Shown one piece after another: positions 1 through 10,448 of a stretch of 64,000 nt of DNA. A program made the position numbers and the translations under genes. Under the pieces are notes generated by a model. The model was not told where the DNA came from. It saw only the letters and a program-made list of their open reading frames with translations, and ran no database searches. Source of the stretch: Macrolepiota albuminosa (taxonomy: Eukaryota; Basidiomycota; Agaricomycetes; Agaricales; Agaricaceae); NCBI GenBank assembly GCA_027475525.1, contig JAMWFC010000113.1, forward strand, positions 806,001-870,000. The letters run 5' to 3'. Each line of letters begins with the position of its first letter. Position 1 is the first letter of the stretch.

Positions 1-450
1 TTTGATGAGGCCTGTCAAATGTTTCCATTGCTCACTGTTGAGCTCTTTCAACCCTCTCAAGTACTGCTAGGGGCTGCTCCAAAATAATCATTTCATTTGT
101 CAGTGCCAGGCAGCTAGTCAGAGTTGCTTGGTTGCAAGAGAGATTTGTTTGAGAATGGTCTCTAGCCTTAGAAATGTTTATTGACTCTAATACTTATACT
201 CTTACTGCTCTGCACTCAATTTATATCTAAACTTTGTCTGCCTTTACAACATAGACATTGAACCAACCCAAGACACCTTATCCTTCTATATAGTCTACAT
301 GTCACACCACATTAAGCCAGGATCAGTCCAGACTTATCTGGCAGGCATTTGTAGCCAGCTCAAAGTTTACTACTCATATTTGAGAAATATGGAACTTGAG
401 TCTGGTCAAAAACATACTGGCCAGATGCATAAGAATGAAATCCTCACCTA
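1..450 (+). pseudogene. Tyrosine recombinase relic (DIRS/Crypton-like), partial
   Basis: The plus strand encodes a decayed integrase-like region that runs off the left edge. A clean stretch at about 248-445 includes the segment PTQDTLSFYIVYMSHHIK followed by YLAGICSQL, which I recognise as the core-binding domain of fungal tyrosine recombinases. Upstream, 120-247 reads as the preceding part of the same domain (WLQERFV, then an ALHSIYI-like helix) but with three in-frame stops. After 445 a stop (TAA) ends the readable part and no catalytic R-H-R-Y set can be seen. In DIRS and Crypton elements this enzyme integrates the element by site-specific recombination. DIRS versus Crypton cannot be settled because no reverse transcriptase is attached here. 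It is certainly non-functional. Confidence 0.6.
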
Positions 451-964
451 TTAACAGTAAGTTACCTTTATCCTAGGATCACCTTCACTGAGTCCCACAG
501 TCTGTCAATATCACATCCAATTACAACAATCTTCTCTTTGTTACATTACTGCTGACTGGCTTCTATGGTCTCCTCTATTTGGGAGAACTTTGTCAGCTGG
601 ACAGCATACACTTAAGGAATGACCAAAAAGCAATAAAATACCTGTCAGCAAAGCTTTTTGAAGTTGAAGACTGCTACAAATGTATTCTTCCTGCTCACAA
701 GTCAGATGCTTACTTTGAGGAGAATAAGATAGTAATCTTAAAATCCAACCACACAGCAAATCCACACAAATATTTTTTGATCTATTTCTGCAGCTGGAGT
801 ATATGATTTCTATTGAGATGGGAGGTGTGGTTGACTAGCAAAGTCAAACAACCAACTAGAACTTTCTTTTTGATTTGTTTGTGAAGTTTTTTTCCCTGCA
901 TCAATAGCAGGGCAGTCAATGAGGGTGAGAAGAGCAACTTTTTTTAGTGAAGGCTGGAGTTGCC
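451..964. other. Unassigned transposon-derived DNA
   Basis: No convincing coding exon was found. Short open frames exist on both strands but none has recognisable motifs. It may be the decayed 3' part of the recombinase relic to its left. Confidence 0.4.
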
Positions 965-1231
965 TGTCAGGGGACTCCTCTTTTCTTCCTGCTTTCACTC
1001 TTCATTTATTCATTCACTCTTTATTCATTCTCTTGTTTCTGCTGTCACTCTTTTACTTTACTGCTTCTTCTCTTTCAACACTATCTATTGATACTATTCT
1101 CAGCTCTTGATCTGGAACTTTAGCTGTCACTCAGACAAGTGTGGGCCTTTTAGTACTGTTTCTAGACCGCTTACATAAGCTGGAGTTTGCCTTTCTGACC
1201 TCCAAAGTCTGGAGTTTTCCTGCCTTGTTTG
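965..1231 (+). repeat. Direct repeat copy 1 (LTR-like, 267 bp)
   Basis: This segment begins TGTCAGGGGACTCCTC and ends near GTTTTCCTGCCTTGTTTG. It is repeated in direct orientation at 2202-2473 with many scattered substitutions. The spacing of about 1.2 kb and the TG start would fit a short LTR pair around a non-autonomous element. The interval 1232-2201 has no recognisable gag or pol. Confidence 0.45.
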
Positions 1232-2201
1232 TATACTTGTTAAAGTAGAAGTCACTTTATATATACATGTCAGAGCTCAGGACAAGCCACACAGGCTCTC
1301 TCAGAATGTACTCCAACTTGTCTGGTAATAGAGAACTTTTACAAGTGTGGTCATTGGTGATTATAGCAGTGCATGCACTAGTCCCTGACTCTTATATTTT
1401 TCTTTTTCTTTTATTATGTATATATTACATGTGATAATTGTTATACAATAATAATAATAAAATCATTATGTAATTGTTCTTGTAGACAAACACTTGTGCA
1501 ATTATTCATGGAGATAAATACTTATATAATCATTTGAGAATAGATCTGTAGTAACTGTAATTTTTTTTTGTAGTGTCACAGTAAGTTAGTATACAACACA
1601 ATAATGTCAGCCTCTACTGGTCAGGACATGTGTGAAGGGGGGTGCAAGACAGAAATAATTTGTTACACCCTTGTTGTAGGATCTACTCTGTCAAAAATGC
1701 CATTATGCATATAGTGTGAGGCTTGGCACTTACACTTACCCTATACTCACTAAAACTGTAGTTATTTTTCTCTATCACCTGAGAGGTGTTGATGAGGTTG
1801 GAATGTGATTCTTCCATGTGTTTTTGATGAATCTGGGCTTTGTTGCTTTCTGCCCAAATCTCTCTGCATTAGTTGCTTTCTTTCCATTGTGGTTCTTATG
1901 CTATATAACATTTTGTTTCTTGTTAGAGTTTTTTCTGGATCTGCATTCTTTGATATTTTCCACACCCACCTTGCCTTTCATATAGTGTGTGCAGCTTTTG
2001 TTATTACTATAGTCCAGAACCTGTTCTTCCCCTGGTCCCTTCTATCTCTTGTAATAGCACAGCCCAGTATGTTGCCTAAGGAGGGTTTGGAGTATCTGAT
2101 ATTTCTTCTGTACATTAGTTTCTTGACAAAATTCTACATATATTCCTGCCCTGACACTTGGCATTCAGTAAGTATGTGATTCATTGATTCCAGGATAGGG
2201 T
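1232..2201. other. Interval between direct repeats, no gene seen
   Basis: A 124-codon open frame at 1805-2179 encodes a hydrophobic, compositionally odd peptide with no family resemblance. I treat it as fortuitous. The interval is AT-rich and contains a short ATAATAATAATA tract near 1449. Confidence 0.4.
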
Positions 2202-2473
2202 TGTCAGGGGACTCCTCATTTCTTCCTTTTCTCACTCCTTATCTCTTCACTCTCTCTTCATTCATTCTCTTATTTCTTCTGACATTATTTCATTTTACTG
2301 TTTCTATTCTTTCAACACTATCTGTTAGTACTACTCTCAGCCCTTGAGGTGCTCTGGTTCTTTAGCTACCATTCAGACAAGTGTGGGCCCTTCAGCACCA
2401 CTTCCAGACTGCTTATATAAGCCGGAGTCTGCCTTTCTGACTTCCAAAGTCCGGAGTTTTCCTGCCTTGTTTG
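2202..2473 (+). repeat. Direct repeat copy 2 (LTR-like, 272 bp)
   Basis: Partner of 965-1231. It contains a TATA-like GCTTATATAAGCC element at about 2410-2422 (the first copy has GCTTACATAAGC), so this could be the promoter part of an LTR. No target-site duplication was recognised. Confidence 0.45.
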
Positions 2474-2716
2474 CACAGTTGTTTGGTTAGTCAATTTTTG
2501 AGTTTTTAAGGTTTTGTTGTACTGTACAGTTGTTTCCCATGCTTTAGAAGCTCCAGAAGCATCCAATCTGGCATAGGAAATCCCTAGACTTGTTCTCTTT
2601 AGATCTCCCTCTGCCAGGTGAGTAGTTATTATGATATTGTCAGTACATACTCTAATACACTTTGAACCTCCCTCTGCCAGCTGTGTGACTGAGCCACAGC
2701 CTCTAGAGGTTGCCCT

Positions 2717-3800
2717 TACAAGGATATCACAATGGTACATGTCATACATTGTATGGGAGCTTGCTTTGTGCCATACCATACGTGTCCAGTGGAGTCCGCT
2801 ATATTGTAGCAGAGCATTCCCCACAGTGCCATAGAATACAGAGCTGCAGATGTGTTACAATGTGCTATATAACACGGTCGAGTGGATCAATAAAAGGCAG
2901 GCACACACATGTGCATGCAGGCCCAGCAGATGCCAGCAAACACTAGTGGACATCAACGTGAATCAGCGGCTGCCAGCAGGCATCAGCCCATGAGTGAAAA
3001 CCTCCTCCATTTGGCAAATGTCATGGCATAAGTAAACCCTCCTCAAGGTTCCCCACTTCCCTCCCCTCTCCCTTTCTCCCTGCAATAACTCAAGGCTGCA
3101 CACCTCCTCTTCCCTTCTTTTTCTACTCCCAATGCCAGCATACACCTATAAAAGGGCCCTGCAGACCTACACAGGCCTATGCAAGCCACTAGCAGATATC
3201 CATGCAGACCTACATCAACCCACTCAAACCTACACAGGCCCATGCAGGCCTGTGTAGGGCACCAGCAGACATCCACAGAGGCCTATGCAGGCCCATAGGG
3301 GCTGGTTGGACCAAAAAAAAAAGGTAACTTGGCCTCTTGGCCCTATGCCTATGGGAGGAATTGAACCCCTGGCCTTGGAGAAGCCTCCAGCAACAGAACA
3401 CACTGACAATTTAACCCTTGCACCACAGGTCTGTTACTAATGGATAGAATCAAAGGTCAGATAACACAATGAACAGCTGCCCACCTACATTCCTGCAGGT
3501 CTCTGTATAGATATTTAGAGATGGAAAGGGGGTGGCATACCTCCTAAAAGAGTTTCCATGGCTTGAAAGGGGTGTTGGCATCATCTTCCATCAGCTGGCC
3601 ATCAACTGGCATCCATTGGCATCTGTCGGCATCCATTGTATATCTGTCAGCATTCACCAGATATCCACTAGTATCCATCAGCATTCATGGGAATCTGTCA
3701 GCAACCCCCAGTATGGCCTGGCATCAGGGCAAAAGAAAAGGAAAGAGGGTGCATGGGATGGTGTCTCGGAGAGCATGGGGAGTGGTGGAAGAGGGATGGA
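2717..3800 (+). repeat. Long inverted repeat, left arm (~1.1 kb)
   Basis: This arm is the diverged reverse complement of 12985-14075. The match begins at ATCACAATGGTACATGTC and continues through a GTGGATCAATAAAAGGCAGG block, a purine-rich block, degenerate GCAGACCTACACAGGCC motifs and a tRNA-like head. It is either one member of a dispersed SINE-like family in opposite orientation or a terminal inverted repeat of a composite element spanning 2.7-14.1 kb. No matching target-site duplication was seen at the outer edges. Confidence 0.65.
3346..3430 (-). repeat. tRNA-like SINE head, minus-strand copy
   Basis: On the minus strand the sequence reads ACCTGTGGTGCAAGGGTTAA, then a long variable arm, then GGGGTTCAATTCC, which resembles tRNA A and B boxes (RNA polymerase III internal promoter). 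It is followed by an oligo-T tract. The acceptor stem pairs less well than in the copy at 13302-13386, so this is a degenerate SINE head rather than a functional tRNA gene. Confidence 0.55.
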
Positions 3801-4250
3801 AGTGGAAAGGAAGAGGAGGAGTGTGGGTGTCTGCTGGCACACTAGTGGATGTAGCAGATGTTGGATATCAGGTCAGGGGGGAGGAGAGAAGCAAAGTGCA
3901 TGTGGCAGATGGGGGTGGCATGTGAGGTAGTGCAGGGAGTGGAGAGGATGGCACTGGGAAGAAAGAGAGGAAAGGGCAGAAGGGGGGTGCATGAGTGTCT
4001 GCTGTCTGCTGGCATGCCAGCAAATGGTAGCAAATGTCAGCATGTGAGCCAGCTGACATCAGCAAATGGTAGCTGATATCCTCTTTCTATGTAAAAATGA
4101 CAAATATTTTAGTAAAGACGGTGCTGGGTTGAAAGAGGAGAAACAAGTTTGTTGGACTTGTGTCCTATCTATGAGCAGATGAACAGATCAAATGAATTTA
4201 CCAGGATGGTGTTTTTTGACCAGTGTGTATACCATACCAAGTTGTAATAA
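3801..4250. repeat. Degenerate CAGCA/TGCTGGCAT micro-repeat region
   Basis: Irregular repetition of short words such as CATCAGCA, TGCCAGCAAATGG and GTCTGCTGGCAT, especially at 3820-4080. The same vocabulary continues to about 4770 and inside both inverted-repeat arms. No coding potential was recognised. Confidence 0.5.
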
Positions 4251-4330
4251 GTCTCAGTGGTTCAGTGGAATATCTATCAATTGTTAATCTATATTGTGCC
4301 AGGTGGTGAGTTCAATTCCCATGCAGTGCA
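4251..4330 (+). repeat. tRNA-like SINE fragment A
   Basis: The segment has GTCTCAGTGGTTCAGTGGAA at the A-box position and GGTGAGTTCAATTCCC at the B-box position, spaced as in a tRNA. No complete cloverleaf with a paired acceptor stem can be drawn. It resembles fragment B about 170 bp downstream. Confidence 0.45.
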
Positions 4331-4420
4331 TATAATAAATAGGTGCAGAGATTTTTATTTGTCAGTTGATATTCCATGCATTTTTGCCCTATATGTAGAC
4401 TGCACTGACTTGTATAGTAA

Positions 4421-4500
4421 GCATCTGTGGTCCAATGGAATATTTGATAAATAGATATTTCATATTGTGCACAAGAGGTGAGTTCAACTCCCCCTAGTGC
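4421..4500 (+). repeat. tRNA-like SINE fragment B
   Basis: Same layout as fragment A: CTGTGGTCCAATGGAA at the A-box position and GGTGAGTTCAACTCCCC at the B-box position. It is diverged from fragment A but shares the AATAT, TATTGTGC and GAGTTCAA words in order. Confidence 0.45.
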
Positions 4501-4532
4501 AAATTATAGCAGGAGGCCACTGATGTCCTTAA

Positions 4533-4675
4533 TGTCATTCATTTAATCTGTTCAAAACTTCAGAGATTACTCAGGAAGTTTAGGTTGGACAACCTTGCCC
4601 AAGCATGTGGCAAGTTCCTCTATTCCAAACTTCTCAAGTAATCTCTGGAGTTTTGAACAGATCAAATGAATGACA
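4533..4675. repeat. Foldback (MITE-like) inverted repeat, 143 bp
   Basis: The left arm starts at TGTCATTCATTTAATCTGTTC and the right arm ends with GAACAGATCAAATGAATGACA, its near-perfect reverse complement. The arms are about 50 bp each with a few mismatches, and a loop of about 35 bp contains AACCTTGCCCAAGCATGTGG. Such a structure could fold into a hairpin and resembles a small foldback element. It lies directly after the tRNA-like fragments. Confidence 0.6.
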
Positions 4676-4854
4676 CTAGTAGACGTTAGCAGATGATCAT
4701 TTATCACATGTGCTGCAAGGAGTTTTGAATGGATTGATGCTAGTGGACATCAGCAGATGTTAGTAGACAGCAGCAAATATTAGGTCCTATTTTAGTAGGG
4801 CCAGTACTGGGTTGAAAAAGGGGAAAACAAGTCCAGTGGACCTTTTCTACACCT

Positions 4855-5785
4855 GATTGATGATTCCACTCCTCACAATCATTGATGCCTTCAAGCAGTG
4901 GAGAGCCTACCTTGAAGGTACCCCCCACCGGATTCAAGTATACTCAGACCACCGGATTCAAGTATACTCAGACCTTCAGTACTTCACAACCACCAAGCTT
5001 CTCAGCTACTGACAGGCTCAAAATCCAAAGTCCTCTTAGAATATGACTTCACCATCCATTACCACCCCAGGTGACTCAGAGCCAAACCGGACGCCCTCTT
5101 CTGATGTCCGGACATCTACTCCAAGAAGTTCTTTGAGGTGGAGCAAAACACCTTCAACTATTGTGTGATAATCCCTCTCAAACATTTGAATGCAGTACTA
5201 ATCTTGAACAAGGAAGAAATACTGAAACAGATCCAAGACTCCCCTCAGGATGACTATTTCACCTGCCACAACCTCTGGAGCCCCACCTCTGATGGACCTC
5301 CTCTCGACCCCTCCTTCACCCTCTCCCCTGATGGCAAGATGCTCCTCCACAATGGCTGCATCTATGCCCCAGACTACAAGAACATCTGCCTCAACATCCT
5401 CTGACAGCACCATGACCACAAGCTCAGAGGATACCTGGGAATATGTAAGACCCTCCAACTCATCTCCCGCAATTACCTTTGGCCAGGGATGAAGAAGGAT
5501 GTCATCTGGTATGTCCGAGCCTGCGAACCATGCCTCCAGGCCAAAGTCCCCTGGCACAAGCCCTACAGATTACTCAAATCCCTGCCCATCAGACGATGCC
5601 TGTAGTCTTCCATCTCCATGGATCACATTGTTGAGCTCCCAGAATCGGAGAGCTTTGACGCCATCCTCGTCATCATGTGTCAACTCACAAAGCAAGCCAT
5701 CTTCATCTCCTGCCACACTACTGACAATGCTCCATGCTTTGCCCAGCTATTCCTGGAGCACGTCCAGCATGTTCGGATGCGGTGA
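4855..5785 (+). pseudogene. Ty3/Gypsy RNase H-integrase relic
   Basis: The plus strand encodes, across several frames, the end of a Gypsy-type RNase H (FKQWRAYLEGTPHRIQVYSD, then LQYFTTTKLLS, then IHYHPR and KPDALF), an integrase HHCC zinc-binding region (HHDHKLRGY followed by ACEPCLQAK) and the start of the catalytic core (MDHIVELPESESFDAIL, TKQAIFISCH). A 24-bp segment encoding HRIQVYSD is duplicated in frame at 4927-4974. Frameshifts and stops near 5020, 5095, 5404 and 5604 show the copy is dead. The integrase core ends near 5785, where a separate protease-RT fragment begins. Confidence 0.8.
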
Positions 5786-6403
5786 GTAATGCTGCATAAG
5801 GCCTCAACAAAGCTGATGTGCCCGAGGTATAGGCAAGATAAAAAGGTGTGTTTGGTGACATACGTGAAGGTGAATGGTAGTCCTGCATGGACGTTGTGGG
5901 ACTCAGGAAGTACCATGTTGGGAATCACACCCCAGTTTGTGCATGTGCACCAGATTTGTGTTAACAAATTGGAGGAGCCCATAACTCTCCAGTTGGGGAC
6001 AATGGGCAGTAGGTCGGTAGTCCAGTTTGGGATGAAGGCCAAGATGGCTGTGGGAGGGGTGTCTACAATGGGGTACCTTGATGTAGCAAACTTTGATTGC
6101 TATGACATGATTATTTGCATGCCATTCATGCGCAAGAATGGAGTCCTGCCGGACTTTAGCAAGGATGAGGTAGTTGTTAATGGTGAACAACTGAAGGCAG
6201 AGCAAGTGGTCTTGTAAGACACGAATGGACACCTGCATTGACAGAGGGCAACCAAGAAGCGCCGTAACAAGAACTGACTCCATGGTCACCAATGCAAGGC
6301 AGCGGTGGAGGAGGTGAGAGAGGAAGTTGAGTCTGTAGCCAGTCTACCGGTGGATTTGCCATGCCTGATGATGACCAAGGAGGAGTTTCAGGCGAGTCAA
6401 ATG

Positions 6404-6557
6404 GTTTGCCCTGGGACAGTGAGGAACAGAGACACCAGGATGGACGCCGGAGTGGAGATGAGGCAAGCAGTGCGAGCATCGTTTGCCCTGGGACAGTGAG
6501 GAACAGAGACACCAGGATGGACGCCGGAGTGGAGATGAGGCAAGCAGTGCGAGCATC
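6404..6557. repeat. 77-bp perfect tandem duplication #1
   Basis: Copies 6404-6480 and 6481-6557 are identical. They fall in the linker of the Gypsy protease-RT relic and shift its frame. Confidence 0.97.
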
Positions 6558-7353
6558 AAAAGAGTGTCAGCTAATGACATCAAAGGTCAAAGTAGAGGAC
6601 CTTGTAACAGAGGAAGAGGAGCAGCAATGGGCCACAGAGGTGGCGTCAGTGGCAGGCACCGGGTGCTCCCTGTGGAACCAGCCCTGTGTTGCACCCAAAG
6701 TGCAATGGGCCTATGACCCGCAGATGCCACAGGAGTGGAACAAGTTGGTGGCTTCAATGTGCATCCGGAATGTATGCAGAGGGTCTAGTAGAGGCAAGGT
6801 GTATTGCCTGGCTACTCCAGATGAAGTGTCAGCGCCTTCAGAGATTATGTTTGAGGGGACGGTGCAGTCAGCGCTGGGGCTGCTACTGCAACTGAATGTT
6901 GGAGATGGCAGCGGTGAGCGCCTGCAGGTGCTCAATGACAGGTTCTGTGGGCATCTGCAGGGGGTGGTGAACAGCCACCAGCTGGTCGACAAAGGCAAGA
7001 GGCCAGAGGTAGATGTTGAGCTGCTGCACCAGCAGTGGCAGAGGGAATATGCTGATATTGTCAATGGGACAAAGGAGGAGTTGCCTCTCTGGAGGGATGT
7101 CAATCATGAGATAAATCTCATTGACAACGATAAGTGGTATAAATATCATTTGCATTGCAGGACCAGTTGCAGGATAAGACCAACCGGTACTTGAATGCAT
7201 GTTGGTGGGAGGTGAGGCTGGCGGCGCAGGCAGCGCCACTGTTGTGCATTCCCAAGAAAGATGGGACATTGCGCACAGCACTGGATGTGTGGCAGTGCAA
7301 TGATAACACTATTAAGGACATGACGCCCCTGCCAGACCAGGAGGTCATCCAGG

Positions 7354-7507
7354 AGGATGTGGCTTGGGCAAAGGTGCGGTCAAAAATTGACCTGACTGAT
7401 GTGTATGAGGAGGTGCACATACGTACTTCCAGGATGTGGCTTGGGCAAAGGTGCGGTCAAAAATTGACCTGACTGATGTGTATGAGGAGGTGCACATACG
7501 TACTTCC
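7354..7507. repeat. 77-bp perfect tandem duplication #2
   Basis: Copies 7354-7430 and 7431-7507 are identical. The unit encodes the SKIDLTDVYEEVHIRTS part of the Gypsy reverse transcriptase, which therefore appears twice in different frames. Confidence 0.97.
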
Positions 7508-7534
7508 AACATACACAAGACGCTGTTTGCGGGA

Positions 7535-9006
7535 CATAAGACAAGGTGATCCCCTCTCATGTATGCTATTCACCTAGCTATTGAATTCCTTGCCCAAATG
7601 ATTAGAGATTTGCCCTTAAAGGGCATAAACATTGGAGATGAGATTGAATGCCTAATCACCACCCTTTTTACCAATGACACTACCATCTACCTAGGAAAGG
7701 AAGATAGTTTCCATGACCTCAAAGGTATTCTAAAAAACTGGTGTACAGCATCAGGTGCAAAATTTAACATCCTGAAAACTATGATAGTTCCAGTGGGTAC
7801 AAAAGAGCACAGAAATGCCCTGACAGATAACAACATGGAAATCAACCACAAATGAGAGGGCTATTTTAACAGATATCAAAATAGCTGGTGAGGGAGAAAC
7901 CACATGCCTTCTAAGTGCTTTTATAGGAAATGGCATTGAGCACACCAACATTTGGATACCAACTATAGAGGCGATAGTTAAAGATCTCAAAAGATGGTGA
8001 TGAGCTCCCATTATAGATGTCCACAGATAGCACCAACACAAGCACCTCACATTGGCACACTGGTACCACCAGGAGCAGCATGCCGTAGCACTCCAGAGGC
8101 TAATTTTTGCATATTTTTATGTTAATAACTTGCAGCTGGAGCCTCTAATTACTCCAGGACCACCTTCATAGCACCACCTATTCTTAGCACCACTCTTGAC
8201 GCCCTGCCACACCTTGCCACTCACACTCCAGGGCTATATACAGACATGGACACTTGGCATCAGTCAATCCAGAATGATGTTTTTAGCTGGTGGCAGTGCT
8301 TATAGGAGGAATGATGAAGTATTTTCATGACAGACAGCTTGGAGTTTCACCTTACATTATCAATTTAGCAGTAGGAATTGTATCCCAACATTTTGGTCAC
8401 CCTATGCAACAGACTACCTTTTGTTGACTATGTCAGCAAGAGGACTCTGCTTTAGTTCTCTCTCTCTCTCCCTCTATCTACAGTTTCTTAGCGCTTTGCA
8501 ACTATGGCAAGGCATTTGTGCTTAGATCTGCTAAGCAATCTTGTCATTTTATCATCTCTTTTAGGTGCTAACACTTAGCACCTCTTAGCAATTTCTTTCA
8601 GTGCCTCTTAGCACCTTTCCTTGACAAGCTATATTGACTAAGTAGCTGTACTAGTGATAGTGCACCTCAGCTCAATTTGGGTGTCATCAATGGGGAAGGA
8701 GCAATTCCACCTTAGAAGGCAGATGCCTTATTGTGGGTATGGTGGTAGGTGGTAGATCACAGTACCATACCTGGGTACAAGGTATGCCTGCACAAATAGA
8801 AAACCTCTTAACAAAGATGATTAGGGACTTCATATGGAGAAGAGATATCATGCCTATGTTAGGAATGAACACATTACACCTTCCTATCAAACAAGGAGGG
8901 CATAAGGTCCTAGATATAAAGATAAAAAATGAGGCCATTAAACTGATGAAGGCCCAGCAGTACCTAAAAATGGACTCAGAACATCTGAAGTGGGCCTACA
9001 TGTAGT
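7535..9006 (+). pseudogene. LINE (non-LTR) reverse transcriptase fragment, 5'-truncated
   Basis: The fragment starts at an RT motif (RQGDPLSCM), then reads AIEFLAQMIRDLPLKGI and LFTNDTTIYLGKEDSF. The last one corresponds to the catalytic FADD box, here mutated to FTND. Homologous protein occurs on the minus strand at 15597-16037, with an intact LFADDTTVYL. The thumb region is readable at 8733-9005 (VVGGRSQYHTWVQGMP, then MIRDFIWRRDI and LHLPIKQGGHKVLDI). The two halves are separated by an LTR-like insertion at about 8240-8697. Stops and shifts throughout make it inactive. Confidence 0.75.
8240..8697 (-). repeat. LTR-like repeat nested in LINE fragment
   Basis: Shares long stretches with 24630-25385, including TCAATCCAGAAT near one end, ATTGTATCCCAACATTTTGG in the middle and AGCTCAATTTGGG near the other. 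It is shorter than that copy, so it has lost internal sequence. The other copy lies next to a Gypsy gag on the minus strand, which suggests this is a solo LTR of the same family in minus orientation. Confidence 0.6.
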
Positions 9007-9812
9007 TCTGAGGCTTATAGGTAGTTCTAGAAAGTCTCCTCTGATCCACACTGCTTCTTGACAATAACCTTGATGTATTGAAGGTTTTGAGTGCTTACAG
9101 AATATCAACTATTCTGAAGTGCAGAGGGTTCTCAACAAACTTCAGCCTAAGCAATTCACTTCCTGGGAATCACTGAGCCTTTGCCTAGCAATTTCCTGGT
9201 TATTCTCTACTCTATTTGGACTATTTATACTAATTTTCCAGTGCACAAACCACCAGATCACATGACTTTTTGCTCTTGACCTCCCAGCATTCCTGACCTA
9301 ATTTGTTGTTCCATTTTCCATTTTGGTGATGCATGTTTCAGTGCCACCATTCCATTCATCTCTTCCTTCCTCCATTCAATGCATGTTTCAGTGCCACCAT
9401 TCCATTCATCCCTCCCTTCCTCCATTCAATGCATGTGCCACCATTCTATTCATCTCTTTTGACATCCCTCCATGCTTCTTTCCCTTTCCCCTTTCAGTCA
9501 TATCAAATTGGGCATTGTCAGATCAGATCTTGATCTAGATCATCACAATTTGATCCCCTTTTGTCACCTCTGCCAGCTCCCATGCTTCCCCTCCCCATAA
9601 CAGTGGTTGGACTATTGTTGAGTTGATAGCTTGAGCTGGTCCCTGCCCTTTGTTCTGTACTGTCTGTGTATTTATTGGGGTGTTTTTGGAGATATAATTT
9701 GTTGAGACTGCTACCAGGAGGCTTACAGTTTTCAGCCCATAATTAAATGTTTATTTTGACTTCTGGTGCATGTTGTGTCCCTGACTGCTAGTACAGCGTC
9801 ATATCAGTAAGA
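9007..9812. repeat. Dispersed ~0.8-kb LTR-like repeat, copy 1
   Basis: Closely related to 20750-21657. The last 200 bp are almost identical, including GTATTTATTGGGGTGTTTTT, a CAGCCCATAATTAAATG putative polyadenylation region and a GTGTCCCTGACT end. A TATA-like site upstream and a polyA-like site downstream fit a solo LTR. I did not find unambiguous TG..CA termini or a target-site duplication. Confidence 0.55.
9329..9460. repeat. 50-bp tandem repeat, ~2.6 copies
   Basis: The unit begins ATGCATGTTTCAGTGCCACC and ends TCCTCCATTCA. It occurs at 9329-9378, at 9379-9428 with two substitutions, and as a shortened third copy from 9429. The related repeat at 20750-21657 does not show the same tandem array, so the expansion happened in this copy. 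Confidence 0.8.
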
Positions 9813-9963
9813 AGAGCCATCACTTCAATGGTGTAAGTACCAAAAGAAGATGAAGCCATCCATCCATGTTAGGAGGGCTTCTATGCAGAAGAGCCATCAC
9901 TTCAATGGTGTAAGTACCAAAAGAAGATGAAGCCATCCATCCATGTTAGGAGGGCTTCTATGC
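9810..9963. repeat. 77-bp perfect tandem duplication #3
   Basis: Copies 9810-9886 and 9887-9963 are identical. They sit immediately after the LTR-like repeat in non-coding sequence. Confidence 0.97.
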
Positions 9964-10440
9964 CTTAGACAAATGAATGTGGACAATAGTATCAGCAACT
10001 GAACCGAAGATGCCTAGTGCTGATAATATACCAAAATTTAGCATATAATCAAAAGTGATTTTATTGTCAATATGGTGCTGTGAACTGCTGTTTATCAGGC
10101 TTTGTCAGAATGATACAGAAGGCCAATTTGACATTGAAAACTGCAACCTGTGTACCAGGAGGTGCGTCAGCAACTAGCATCTAGCAGGCAGAGAAGGTGC
10201 CCCAGTCACATTGAAATCTCTTTGTATCAATGCGAGAGTTGACAGAGGGAATCAGGAGATTGTTTCTTGGGTATGAGATCAACTGTGATCTGCAACTTCC
10301 CTGGAGTTCATTTGATGACATTGAGTGGAGCAGTACAGTAGTGGCCAAACAGACGTTCTTCCAGGTCAGGTGGAAATTCTTCAGAAACTCAGCCAAGAAG
10401 TCATTCTTTGTTGTATTTTTCTAATACAAAAGAGTGATGT
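9964..10440. other. No gene recognised
   Basis: Short open frames on both strands show no motifs. The interval joins the LTR-like repeat to the minus-strand gag relic. Confidence 0.35.
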
Positions 10441-10448
10441 GAGGTATC

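Larger units (their letters stand above)
5789..7530 (+). pseudogene. Ty3/Gypsy protease-reverse transcriptase relic
   Basis: An aspartic protease domain occupies 5789-6217: the catalytic motif DSGST lies near residue 39 of the open frame and a YDMIICMPFMRKNGVLPDF flap-end motif near its C-terminus, as in Gypsy polyproteins. A frame then carries a linker region from 6361 to 7194. From 7155 the start of a reverse transcriptase is readable, with LLCIPKKDGTLRTALD and SKIDLTDVYEEVHIRTS. The RT palm catalytic motif is missing because the copy is cut at about 7530 by LINE sequence. Two 77-bp tandem duplications further break the frame. The protease-RT order follows, rather than precedes, the RNase H-integrase fragment on its left, so two different insertions or a rearrangement are involved. 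Confidence 0.8.

Noticed and set aside
1805..2179. 124-residue hydrophobic protein
   Set aside because: It lies between LTR-like repeats, has no family resemblance and no codon pattern like the genes at the right end.
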